A DNA stretch of 10,989 nt from Palsa-870 sp039935415. Its GTDB lineage: Bacteria; Chloroflexota; Dormibacteria; Dormibacterales; Dormibacteraceae. Positions 1 to 6,747 of this stretch are shown here, piece after piece. The stretch's first letter is position 1. Each line of letters begins with the position of its first letter. Both the position numbers and the translations under genes were made by a program. The stretch is from contig JBDTKH010000025.1 in assembly GCA_039935415.1 (NCBI GenBank), forward strand, positions 1 through 10,989, written 5' to 3'. Under the pieces are notes generated by a model. It had not been told where the DNA came from. It ran no database searches and saw nothing but the letters and a program-made list of their open reading frames with translations.

Positions 1-399
1 GACGGTGGGAGCATCGCGATGATCTGCACCTACCAGAAGCAGGTCTCGAATCTGACGATCGCGTCGTGGAACGGCTCGAGCCTCGGTCCCTTGCAGACCA
101 TCGTTTCCGACCAGCTCGTGGCGCAGCCGGCCTGGGCTCCAAACGGCAGCGGGATAGCCTACCTGGCGCCCGGCGGTCCGGCCGCGCCGTTCCAGCTGTG
201 GTGGCTGCCCAAGAACGCCTACGCGCCGCCCCCGCCCAGTCCCATCCCAACACCTACGCCGACACCGGGGGGGCCACACAATGGACCCCTACCCACGCCG
301 ACCCCATCGCCGTCGCCTCCGCCACCTGTGATCAAGCCGATCCAGGTCACCACCAACCTGGGCTTCGACGCGACATCACCATTAGCCTGGCTCGGTTAG
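1..399 (+). CDS. C-terminal part of a TolB/WD40-like beta-propeller protein (5' partial)
   Basis: The frame is open from the first base, so the gene starts upstream; 132 residues are visible. The segment around the motif QPAWAPNGSGIAYLAP has the look of a PD40/TolB propeller blade (aromatic-Pro-x-G-x-x-I-A/W-Y/L). It is followed by a Pro/Thr/Ser-rich stretch (roughly residues 75-110, rich in PTPTP and PSPPPP) and a final short strand ending in DATSPLAWLG. The last element also looks like the start of a blade, so it may close the propeller after a flexible linker. Such proteins are usually exported or lipid-anchored, but the N-terminus is missing here, so location is inference. The stop TAG (397-399) overlaps the TAA of the convergent glycosyltransferase gene. 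Binding partner or substrate cannot be read from the sequence. Confidence 0.7.
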   Translation, partial: DGGSIAMICTYQKQVSNLTIASWNGSSLGPLQTIVSDQLVAQPAWAPNGSGIAYLAPGGPAAPFQLWWLPKNAYAPPPPSPIPTPTPTPGGPHNGPLPTPTPSPSPPPPVIKPIQVTTNLGFDATSPLAWLG

Positions 400-1130
400 C
401 CCTGGCAACCAGGCCCGCCGCGCACGAGCACCGGCTCAGCCGACGCGGCCTGGGCCTGCGCGCGTGAGATGAGCTTGTCGGCAAGCATCGCCGACAGGAC
501 CTGGTCTCGGCGCACGCTGGCAGCTCCCGGATCGACCGTCGGGTCGTACAGGGACGGCGCCTGCGTGACGCCCGCCAGGAGCGCGTACTGCCCGAGCGTC
601 AGCCTGTCGAGTGGCGCCTGGAAATACGCGCATGCGGCCGCGGTGACGCCGTAGCGGCCAAGCCCGGTGGTGATCTCGCTGAGGTAGTCGGCCAGGATCT
701 GGCGCTTGCTGATCACCCGCTCGACCTTCAGCGCCAGCACCATGCCCTCGAGCTTGTTGTAGCCGCGATCCGATCCGCCCAGGTACATGTCCTTCACGAG
801 CTGCTGAGTGATCGTCGAGCCGCCCTGGCACAGGCAGAAGTTGGTTGCGTCATAGAGGATGGCGCGGCCCAGGCCGATCGAGTCGACCCCGTGGTGCGAG
901 TAGAACCGCTCGTCCTCTGTGGCGACCACCGCCGCCGCCAGCGGCGAGGGAACCTCGTCTTCGCTCAACAGGCTGATCCCATGGAGGACGGTGAACTGAC
1001 CGACCCGCGCCTGGACGTCGTCACCGGAAGGGGTCCAGACCCACATCGTGACCACGATCGGGATCAGCACCGCCAGGATCGCGACCAGCGACAGGGCCAG
1101 GCGGCGCAGCGGCGCCGGGGCCCAGCTCAT
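396..1130 (-). CDS. Monofunctional peptidoglycan glycosyltransferase (GT51 family)
   Basis: This 244-residue protein would polymerise lipid II into glycan strands at the outer face of the membrane. Residues 8-32 form one N-terminal membrane anchor (ALSLVAILAVLIPIVVTMW). GT51 motif 1 is ATEDERFYSHHGVD, with the catalytic Glu at residue 72, and motif 2 is GGSTITQQL (residues 103-111). The later part (ISKRQILADYL, then GRYGVTAAACAYF) matches the rest of the fold. No transpeptidase domain follows, so it is MtgA-like rather than a class A PBP. Oddities: the second catalytic Glu of the usual R-K-x-x-E motif is shifted, reading N-K-L-E-G at 125-129, and the usual YLNxIYFG reads YLSEITTG. The start at ATG 1130 puts the anchor at the N-terminus; ATG 1196 would add 22 residues. 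The gene is divergent from the response regulator and tail-to-tail overlapping with the propeller gene. Confidence 0.88.
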   Translation of the reverse strand: MSWAPAPLRRLALSLVAILAVLIPIVVTMWVWTPSGDDVQARVGQFTVLHGISLLSEDEVPSPLAAAVVATEDERFYSHHGVDSIGLGRAILYDATNFCLCQGGSTITQQLVKDMYLGGSDRGYNKLEGMVLALKVERVISKRQILADYLSEITTGLGRYGVTAAACAYFQAPLDRLTLGQYALLAGVTQAPSLYDPTVDPGAASVRRDQVLSAMLADKLISRAQAQAASAEPVLVRGGPGCQG

Positions 1131-1160
1131 CCGCACTCTGCCTAGCAACGGGCTACCCGA

Positions 1161-1177
1161 TTGGCGAGTTACGCCAA
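1161..1177. promoter_or_regulatory. Inverted repeat in the divergent promoter gap, candidate operator
   Basis: TTGGCG (1161-1166) and CGCCAA (1172-1177) are perfect inverted arms around the 5-bp spacer AGTTA. The element lies between the divergently transcribed glycosyltransferase and response regulator genes, about 50 bp before the regulator ATG. Position and symmetry suit a regulator binding site. OmpR-family regulators more often bind direct repeats, so another regulator or a chance palindrome is possible. Confidence 0.35.
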
Positions 1178-1226
1178 CGATCGCCGCAGCCCGCATGTTC
1201 CGTGGGAGAATTCCGTCGCACGTTAG

Positions 1227-1907
1227 ATGACGATTCGCTGGAAGGTAGCACTGGTAGAGGATGACCGCCGGCTCGCCCGGGCGGTTTCGGCCGGCCTTGG
1301 CGAGGAGGGTTACACCGTCCGCGCCGTCGACTCGGCCGGGCGCGGCCTCGAGCTCGTCCGCCAGTGGAACCCGGACGTCGTTCTGCTCGACCTCATGTTG
1401 CCGGACAACGAGGGGCCCGAGCTGTTCGAGGCGTTCCGGGCCGAGACAGACGCGGCCCTGGTCGGGATCAGCGCGCGAGCCTCCGTGAGTGACCGGATCG
1501 CGGGCCTGAAGCTCGGGGCTGACGACTACGTGGCAAAGCCCTTCGCCCTCGAGGAGCTGCTGGCCCGCGTGGAGGCGGTCATCCGCCGCCACCGGGGCAA
1601 AGGCGGCTCGCGGCTGGTCGTCGGCGACGTGACGCTCGACCTGAGCGAGGGCATGGCGGCACGCGGCGGCCGCCAGCTAGGCCTGACAGGCATCGAGTTC
1701 AGGATCCTGGCCGCGTTGATGCGCAGCGGGGGCCAGCTCGTGACGTACGAGCAGCTGGCCGAGGCGGTGTGGGCGGTCACGACCGGCCCGGAGTCCAATT
1801 CGCTCGAGGTGCATGTCTCCCGGATCCGCCAGAAGCTCGAAGCGGGCGGCGAGTCGCGGCTCATCCAGACGGTCAGGGGCATCGGTTACAGGTTCAACGC
1901 GGAGTAA
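1227..1907 (+). CDS. OmpR/PhoB-family response regulator
   Basis: This 226-residue protein is a two-component transcription factor. The receiver domain (about residues 5-118) shows the acidic pair E11/D12 (VEDD), the phosphoacceptor D55 in VLLDLMLPD, the switch residue S82 (GISAR) and K104 in YVAKPF. A winged-helix DNA-binding domain follows (about 128-226), with LTGIEFRILAALMRSGGQLV, a recognition-helix region NSLEVHVSRIRQKL and the hairpin IQTVRGIGYRF. Length is normal for the family. The ATG at 1227 places the first beta strand at the expected distance; I see no strong ribosome-binding site before it. A secreted protein gene starts 14 bp after the stop and a sensor kinase follows, so the kinase is its probable partner. 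Likely targets are its own operon and perhaps the divergent glycosyltransferase gene; that is inference. Confidence 0.95.
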   Translation: MTIRWKVALVEDDRRLARAVSAGLGEEGYTVRAVDSAGRGLELVRQWNPDVVLLDLMLPDNEGPELFEAFRAETDAALVGISARASVSDRIAGLKLGADDYVAKPFALEELLARVEAVIRRHRGKGGSRLVVGDVTLDLSEGMAARGGRQLGLTGIEFRILAALMRSGGQLVTYEQLAEAVWAVTTGPESNSLEVHVSRIRQKLEAGGESRLIQTVRGIGYRFNAE

Positions 1908-1910
1908 AGA

Positions 1911-1916
1911 AGAGGT
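1911..1916 (+). promoter_or_regulatory. Ribosome-binding site for the small secreted protein
   Basis: AGAGGT lies 5 bases before ATG 1922, just after the response-regulator stop. It fixes the start of the secreted protein and excludes longer in-frame readings that would run back into the regulator gene. Confidence 0.65.
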
Positions 1917-1921
1917 CACAG

Positions 1922-2305
1922 ATGAAAAGTAGGGTGGTGGTCGTCGGAGCGTTGATAGCAGGCCTTTTTGCCGTCGCCGGCCCGGGGACAGCATCGGCAA
2001 ACCTGATGTGGTGCGTCTTCGACCCGCCGGTACAGGTGGTGACGCCGGGCGGGCACAACCTGACGGTCAACAACGTCCTCTATCTGTCCGCCGCCGACAG
2101 GCACAACGCGCACCTGGTCACGGATGACGCCAGCGCCGCGCCCGACGGCCACGGCGGCACTCTCGTCACGGTCCACGTTCATGTCCCGAGCGCCGTCCAC
2201 GGTGCCTTCACGGTTTCGTCCAACTACCGGTACCAGGTGTCAAACTCCGGCGCTGGGACTCCTGGGACCGTGATCACCCTGTACCTCGACGTGCCGACCA
2301 GCTGA
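1922..2305 (+). CDS. Small secreted protein of unknown function inside a two-component operon
   Basis: The product has 127 residues. It begins with a clear Sec signal peptide: basic MKSR, a hydrophobic core (VVVVGALIAGLFAVAG), then a small-residue region with likely cleavage after ASA near residue 26. The mature part of about 100 residues is rich in beta-forming and polar residues (GGHNLTVNNVLYLSAADRH; LVTVHVHVPSAVHGAF) and contains one cysteine in NLMWCVFDPPV. No membrane anchor or lipobox is seen, so it should be released outside the membrane. A good ribosome-binding site precedes the ATG, and the gene sits 14 bp after the response regulator and directly before the kinase. That position suggests a link with signalling, as a ligand, a modulator or an output, but I do not recognise the family and assign no function. 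Confidence 0.8.
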   Translation: MKSRVVVVGALIAGLFAVAGPGTASANLMWCVFDPPVQVVTPGGHNLTVNNVLYLSAADRHNAHLVTDDASAAPDGHGGTLVTVHVHVPSAVHGAFTVSSNYRYQVSNSGAGTPGTVITLYLDVPTS

Positions 2306-2367
2306 AGAAGCACCTGGTCCCGGCCTTTGCCAGCCTTCCAGCGCGGCTGAAGGCAGTCATAGTCGGG

Positions 2368-3702
2368 GTGCCCGCGGGAGGGCTGGTCCTGGCCGGGCTG
2401 GCAGCGACCGGAGGCTTCACGCCGCTTCAACCGTGGCGCTGGGCGATGGTCCCCGCATGCCTCGCCGGCGTCCTGCTGGCGGAGAAATACCCCGTCAAGA
2501 TCGGTCCTGAGCAGAAGGTCAACCTAGGCGCCCTGCCCTGCCTACTCGCGGCTCTGCTGCTGCCTCCTGGCGTCGGCCCGGCGACCGCCGCGATCAGCGT
2601 GCTGACCGGCAACCTGCTCGTGCGCAGGACGTGGTGGGAGAGCGCATTCAACGCCGGGAATGTTCTGGCGGCTGCCTCGCTCGCCGCGTTCATTGGGGCG
2701 CTCGACGGCGATCTCGGAGCCGCCCAGGACGTGCGCGCCACCGCGGCCGGCTTGCTCTACATCATCACCAACACGGCCCTGGCGGTCTGGCCAGCCGCGC
2801 TCCACAGCGGGCGGCCCTACCTCGCGCTGCTCCGGCAGGCGGCAGGCGCGTCCTGGCCCGCCTCGCTGACGCTCGCGGCGTGCGCCGTCAGCATCGCCGT
2901 CCTCACGGTCGACGCCCCGATCGCCGCAGTCCTGCCGCTGGTCGTCCTACCACTGATCTACCGCATGAACCTCGCCATCGAGGCGCAGGGCAAGGCGAAC
3001 AACCAGCTGGCAAGCGTGCTCGCCGCCCAACGGCGCTTCCTGACTGACGTCTCACACCAGGTCGCGACGCCGCTGGCGACGATCATGACCAACCTGTCGA
3101 TCTTGCGGCGCGCCAACCGCAGCGACTCATCGGGCCAGGCGATCGAAGACAGCGTGGCCGAGGCGGAGCGCATGAAACGGATGCTCTCGCGCCTCCGCGC
3201 GCTGGCGCACGCCGACGAGGACATCCCCCTGCGCAAGGAGCTGATCGACCTGGCGGAGCTCACCGCGGACGTGGTCCGCGCTTACGCGGCGCAGGCCGGC
3301 ACGTCCGGCGTTGGCCTCGTGACGGAGGTCAGCGGGCCGGCGCGAATCACCGCCGACAAGGACCTGCTGCGGGAGGCGGTTGCGAACCTGGTGGACAACG
3401 CGCTCCGCGTAAGCCCTCGCGGGGCGGACGTCACGCTGCGGGTGAAGCGCGGTTCGGCCGGGCCCTCGATCGATGTCGTCGACACCGGACCGGGGATCGA
3501 AGAAGATCGCCTCTCGAGGCTTTTCGAGCGCTTTCAACGCAGCGATTCAGGCAGCGGGCTCGGTCTCGCCATCGCGCGCCGTGTTGTGGAGCGCCACGGC
3601 GGAACGATCCGGGTCAAGACCGAGCGCGGAGCCGGCAGCACATTCACCATCGAGCTGCCGGGATCCGAAGAGCGCCCCACGCGCGCGCGCCCCGAGCGGT
3701 AG
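2368..3702 (+). CDS. Membrane sensor histidine kinase (HisKA plus HATPase)
   Basis: This protein (444 residues from GTG 2368) is the probable partner of the response regulator at 1227. The first about 205 residues form a multi-helix membrane region with no large extracellular loop (for example LPCLLAALLLPPGVGPATAA, then SLTLAACAVSIAVL), so it may sense within the membrane. The HisKA domain carries the H-box VSHQVATPL with phosphorylated His230; Gln replaces the commoner Glu next to it. The ATPase domain has the N-box with N340 and N344 (ANLVDNALRVSP), the G1 box DTGPGI at 372, the F-box LFERF and the G2 box GSGLGLA near 395. GTG 2368 starts inside the first hydrophobic helix. The frame stays open upstream to a CTG at 2302 overlapping the previous TGA, so the real start is probably earlier. 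The gene ends facing the minus-strand TadG-like gene. Confidence 0.93.
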   Translation: MPAGGLVLAGLAATGGFTPLQPWRWAMVPACLAGVLLAEKYPVKIGPEQKVNLGALPCLLAALLLPPGVGPATAAISVLTGNLLVRRTWWESAFNAGNVLAAASLAAFIGALDGDLGAAQDVRATAAGLLYIITNTALAVWPAALHSGRPYLALLRQAAGASWPASLTLAACAVSIAVLTVDAPIAAVLPLVVLPLIYRMNLAIEAQGKANNQLASVLAAQRRFLTDVSHQVATPLATIMTNLSILRRANRSDSSGQAIEDSVAEAERMKRMLSRLRALAHADEDIPLRKELIDLAELTADVVRAYAAQAGTSGVGLVTEVSGPARITADKDLLREAVANLVDNALRVSPRGADVTLRVKRGSAGPSIDVVDTGPGIEEDRLSRLFERFQRSDSGSGLGLAIARRVVERHGGTIRVKTERGAGSTFTIELPGSEERPTRARPER

Positions 3703-3745
3703 AGCAAAGGGCATCCCGCCACCCGCGCCGCACGGGCTCACTCCT

Positions 3746-3797
3746 GCGCCTCCGGCGCGGGGTCCCCGCTTGCCGGGGAGGGTGGCGCGAACGCGCC
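3746..3797. repeat. GC-rich triple-hairpin element between convergent genes, possible bidirectional terminator
   Basis: Three hairpins sit side by side: GCGCC/GGCGC (3746-3758, loop TCC), TCCCCG/CGGGGA (3763-3779, loop CTTGC) and GGCGCG/CGCGCC (3784-3797, loop AA). The flanks 3712-3728 and 3798-3808 are also G/C tracts (CCGCCACCC against GGGTGGGGGG) that could pair around them. No U-tract follows, so intrinsic termination is unproven. The layout resembles dispersed intergenic palindromes built around a TCCCCGC..CGGGGA core. The rest of the gap 3703-3828 holds nothing else I can support. Confidence 0.55.
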
Positions 3798-3828
3798 GGG
3801 TGGGGGGAATCCCTATTGCTCTGATTCT

Positions 3829-5226
3829 CTAGCGGACCAGGCCACCCTGGTAGGGCTGGCCGGCGACCGCGTTGAGGCCGCACACCCAGTGGAACACCTG
3901 GGCTCCGTTGCCGCCACCGTGAACGGTCATGCTCGAGACCACCAGCGAGCCAGTGAACTGGGGGCTCGAGTTGCCATCGCTTACGTACGCGCTGTCCGGC
4001 ACGTAGATGATCCCGCTCATGTCGGTCGTGGCGTGCGGCCCGATGGTGATACCGCCTGTGTAGCCGGCGGCGCCGTGGCCGCCGAAGATGACGAAGTTGT
4101 GGGTTCCCATCGGGTCGCGCAGGCCCGTGTATCCGGGTGTGTTGAGGTCATCGAGGCCGTTGAGCACTGCCTGGCTGATGTCGAGCGAGCCGGTGTCCGA
4201 GGAGTCGATCACGATCGCCACCGCGCCTGTCGGGTCGGACGTGCCCGAGGCGGTATGGATCGCGTTCGTGATGTTGCCCAAAGAGAGGTTCGCGGAGTTG
4301 ATGATCTTGTAGACGCCGCCGTTCATCGTGCCGCCGCTCGGCGCGAACCCGTTGTAGATGCCGGGCTTCCAGTTGCCGGACAGGTCCTTTGCCGCCGCGG
4401 CTGAGAAGTACTGCGGTGCAGGTTGTGCCGCGATTGGAGAGGCGTCGTCGTAGTTGAAGTCGGGTGGGACGCCGACGTTGTTCGTCAGCGTGTTGCCGTC
4501 CGTGGTGTGGAAGTTCAGGCTGTTGGTGCCGCCCCCATTGTCGAGGAGGTTGCTCGGGCCGCCAGGGCATGTCGTTCCGTCGAAGTTGGTCCGCACCGAC
4601 GGCACGCCTGTCGAGTGCGGCCCGTTGTTGGCGCCGAACGAGCCGTACGCATAGACTGGGCCGCCAACCGTCTGGAATGCAGCGCCGCCGCCGTCGATCA
4701 TCGCGTCGCCGCTCACCGCGGCTACCGCGTATGCCGCTCCGTTGAACTGCGGCCCCGGTCGTGTCGCGCGCGCTGACGCCGCGGTCGTTAGCTGCGAGAA
4801 GCCGATCATGCGCGCGAAGATGCTTGGCTGCCGGTGAGTCACCACGACGTCGAGAACCGTGGGGTAGTTGAGGATCCCGCCGACCCGGAACGTATCACTC
4901 ATCGTGACCTGGTAGCCGACCACCGAATACGTGCCCGACGGGCAGCTGGACGGGCTCGAACAGCCGCCGACGGGCAGCCCAAAGGCGAGCGACGCACCCA
5001 GGTACTGCATCGCCGTCCAGTGAGCGTGGTTCGTACCCTGCTGCCGGTTGTAGGAGCGCGCGCCCGCCAGGGCTGCCGAGTCGGCATAAGCCTGGAGGTT
5101 GCGCCGGTCGCTCATCGCAAGGCCGACATCGAAGACCATCGCGCCGAGGATGGTCAGTCCGACGATCATCGCGCCGACGATCACGCTTGCCTGCCCGTGC
5201 TGCTTTCGACGTCGTATGTGGTTCAT
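3829..5226 (-). CDS. TadG-like exported protein, minus arm
   Basis: This 465-residue protein is the third gene of the minus arm. The N-terminus has a basic leader (MNHIRRRKQ), the motif HGQASVIV, one membrane helix (about residues 14-36) and the segment NLQAYADSAALAGA, typical of the Tad/TadG N-terminal domain. Position +5 after the Gly is Ile, not Glu, so prepilin peptidase processing is not expected. The remaining about 400 residues look exported: Gly/Ser/Asn-rich and beta-prone, with stretches such as GGITIGPHATTDMSGIIYVP and FTGSLVVSSMTVHGGG that suggest a beta-helix or stacked-strand body. I see no von Willebrand A domain, which many TadG proteins have. The start is ATG 5226, preceded by GGAG 5 bases upstream and overlapping the previous TGA as TGATG; a TTG one codon earlier is less likely. 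A role in pilus or surface assembly is inferred from family and neighbours. Confidence 0.82.
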   Translation of the reverse strand: MNHIRRRKQHGQASVIVGAMIVGLTILGAMVFDVGLAMSDRRNLQAYADSAALAGARSYNRQQGTNHAHWTAMQYLGASLAFGLPVGGCSSPSSCPSGTYSVVGYQVTMSDTFRVGGILNYPTVLDVVVTHRQPSIFARMIGFSQLTTAASARATRPGPQFNGAAYAVAAVSGDAMIDGGGAAFQTVGGPVYAYGSFGANNGPHSTGVPSVRTNFDGTTCPGGPSNLLDNGGGTNSLNFHTTDGNTLTNNVGVPPDFNYDDASPIAAQPAPQYFSAAAAKDLSGNWKPGIYNGFAPSGGTMNGGVYKIINSANLSLGNITNAIHTASGTSDPTGAVAIVIDSSDTGSLDISQAVLNGLDDLNTPGYTGLRDPMGTHNFVIFGGHGAAGYTGGITIGPHATTDMSGIIYVPDSAYVSDGNSSPQFTGSLVVSSMTVHGGGNGAQVFHWVCGLNAVAGQPYQGGLVR

Positions 5227-5864
5227 CAATACTCCGCGAGCATCGTCGTGGAGGAACTGATGCGCAGGAAGTTGGGCGCCGCGCCGCCGAGGAACGGGGC
5301 GAGCGTGTCATAGCGATAGATCACCGTCACCACGACCTCGAAGCAGCCCTTGTAGTTGGGACTCGCGTACTCCGCCGAGCGCGAGCCGAGGTCACCCGGG
5401 GCGGGGTCGCGGCCCAACGCGCTGCGGGCCGCATCGCAGGAGGCGTAGGAGCCGGGCGGCCCCTGCTCCGACGGGTAGACGCATACGGACGCGGTACCCA
5501 CTGCCGGGTTGGGGCAGGCAGCCGGCGACGCCTCGGCGAGCGTGGCGCTCCGGCTGAAACCGCCGAGAACCGAGGTCACCGTTTCGAAGATGCGCGACGT
5601 TTTCAGGCAGCCGCTGCCGCTCGCGCTTGGCGTCTGGGTCGTGCCGGAGCAGGGGCCCGCCGTCGGCCCGAATCCGTTGTCGGACGGATCTTCATTGGCC
5701 ACTGCCTGTCTGGCGCCCTGGCGGGCAGCCTCGGCGACGGTGGACGTCGCCCAGTTGACCCGAAAGAGGTCGACCGACAGGGCGAGAATGAAGAACAGGA
5801 TGGGGAAGACCAGCGCGAACTCGACGAGCGCCTGCCCCCGATTGCGCCTTGTCGCGGTGACCAT
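5226..5864 (-). CDS. TadE-type pseudopilin-like protein, second gene of minus arm
   Basis: The product has 212 residues. The leader MVTATRRNRG ends in G10 and is followed by QALVE, with Glu at +5 (E15), then a hydrophobic helix (FALVFPILFFILALSVDLF). This is the prepilin-peptidase pattern of TadE/TadF pseudopilins. After the helix comes EAARQGARQAVANE, a segment shared with the second gene of the plus arm. The outer part of about 165 residues is rich in Ser, Pro and Ala, has six cysteines that could form disulfides, and ends in a beta-like region (CFEVVVTVIYRYDTL). The ATG at 5864 overlaps the upstream TGA as TGATG, with GGAG 9 bases before it; starting upstream would add 21 residues with no leader character. 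It likely works in the envelope with the two flanking proteins. Confidence 0.85.
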   Translation of the reverse strand: MVTATRRNRGQALVEFALVFPILFFILALSVDLFRVNWATSTVAEAARQGARQAVANEDPSDNGFGPTAGPCSGTTQTPSASGSGCLKTSRIFETVTSVLGGFSRSATLAEASPAACPNPAVGTASVCVYPSEQGPPGSYASCDAARSALGRDPAPGDLGSRSAEYASPNYKGCFEVVVTVIYRYDTLAPFLGGAAPNFLRISSSTTMLAEY

Positions 5865-6445
5865 CAGTACTCGCTCCGCTGGGACGATGTGACAGTGATT
5901 GGTAATGACGTGCCCGAGAGCGGCCACAACAAGGGCGTGATGACCGCCATGTGGTCGGTGATGGTCGCGGTCACAGAATCCGCGCCAGGGCTGGTGGGCC
6001 CGAGGCCATCGCCGCTGGCGTTCGTCACGGCGGCCCCGTTCAGACAGTGGAACGTCACGCTCAAAGTGGAACCGGCGATGACCGACCCCGCGGGCGTGCC
6101 GTTGCTCGAGCTCTCGAGTGCGGCCTGGTTTGCAATCGTCGCGATCGCGCCGCCCGCGGGCGGAATTGCCGACGTGACGGTCACCGCCAGCGGCCCGCTG
6201 CCCGTGCCCGCGCAGACGCTGTTCGCAGTGCCCTGCTGGTATGAGGACACCGCTATGCGCAGCGCCTGACGAACCGAATTCGTGACGGCTTCGCGATAGT
6301 AGAAGGCGCGCCCGAGGTCGGTGACGCCGAGCGCGAGCAGCAGCAGGACCGGCAACGTGATCGCGGTCTCGACGAGTGATTGGCCGCCTTGACGTGGTCG
6401 AGATGAAGTTCGCGCGCTCCGATCTGATGACGCGGAGATGCGCAT
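5864..6445 (-). CDS. TadE-type pseudopilin-like protein, first gene of minus arm
   Basis: From ATG 6445 the product has 193 residues. A basic Ser/Arg-rich leader ends in RQGG, followed by QSLVE with Glu at +5 (G21, E26) and the helix TAITLPVLLLLALGVTDLG. The next segment, REAVTNSVRQALRIAVSS, is the usual post-helix part of TadE proteins. The exported region is Ala/Thr/Ser-rich and beta-prone (GPLAVTVTSAIPPAGG; STLSVTFHCLNG) with two cysteines. An alternative ATG at 6484 adds MACAITSGIAEIA; neither start has a strong ribosome-binding site, and I prefer 6445 because the leader is then typical. The gene ends in GAGTACTGATG, overlapping the next ATG. It is the first gene after the shared divergent control region. 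Confidence 0.82.
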   Translation of the reverse strand: MRISASSDRSARTSSRPRQGGQSLVETAITLPVLLLLALGVTDLGRAFYYREAVTNSVRQALRIAVSSYQQGTANSVCAGTGSGPLAVTVTSAIPPAGGAIATIANQAALESSSNGTPAGSVIAGSTLSVTFHCLNGAAVTNASGDGLGPTSPGADSVTATITDHMAVITPLLWPLSGTSLPITVTSSQRSEY

Positions 6446-6747
6446 CGCGATCTCAGCTATCCCTGACGTGATCGCGCACGCCATCGGAGTTCTTATGTTC
6501 CACGTACCTCTTAAGACGGTCTTCAGCGGAGTGTCTTGCCAAAGGCGATCGATTCGCGGATCAAGTCATCTAGTTGAACACCCCGAAATTCGCGCCACCA
6601 GCGCGTGTCCTTAAGACTTTGTTGTGGTCGTTGATTAAGCGATTGAAAAGCGACCTGTGGATCGATCACGTTTAGTGGCCACGCACCGGAGGGGCTTCAC
6701 AGGAAACGCCACGCGCCGTCGTCGTAATAAACGGGGTGAGAGAGCTG
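6446..6747. promoter_or_regulatory. Shared divergent control region of the two Tad-like operons
   Basis: About 300 bp separate the first genes of the two arms, by far the widest gap among these six genes. It is richer in A and T than its surroundings, especially 6605-6650. Promoters for both arms must lie here unless transcription enters from outside. I see no unambiguous -35/-10 pair. The sequence TAATAA at 6725-6730, shortly before the plus-arm start, is a weak -10 candidate. No convincing ORF lies inside. Confidence 0.6.
6510..6617. repeat. Two copies of CTTAAGAC exactly 100 bp apart
   Basis: CTTAAGAC occurs at 6510-6517 and again at 6610-6617, in the same orientation, with a palindromic CTTAAG core. 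The first copy runs into a short inverted repeat, AAGAC-G-GTCTT (6513-6523). Both lie in the gap between the divergent Tad-like operons. They could be regulator sites; chance is possible for 8-bp words. Confidence 0.35.

Noticed and set aside
220..325. Repetitive Pro/Thr codons as a DNA tandem repeat or CRISPR-like array
   Set aside because: The units are irregular and explained by a coding PT-rich linker; no spaced identical repeats exist here or elsewhere in the window.
1131..1592. N-terminal extension of the glycosyltransferase frame to 1592
   Set aside because: The extra 154 codons run antisense through the response-regulator receiver domain and precede the membrane anchor; they look non-coding.
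3055..3069. H-box Gln instead of Glu in the kinase as a sign of lost activity
   Set aside because: SHQ-type H-boxes are a known natural variant, common in actinobacterial-type kinases, and all ATP-binding boxes are intact.
5187..6269. Plus-strand frame of 360 codons across the minus-arm genes
   Set aside because: It crosses two TGATG junctions of real minus-strand genes and has Arg/Gly-rich composition without motifs, so it is a shadow.
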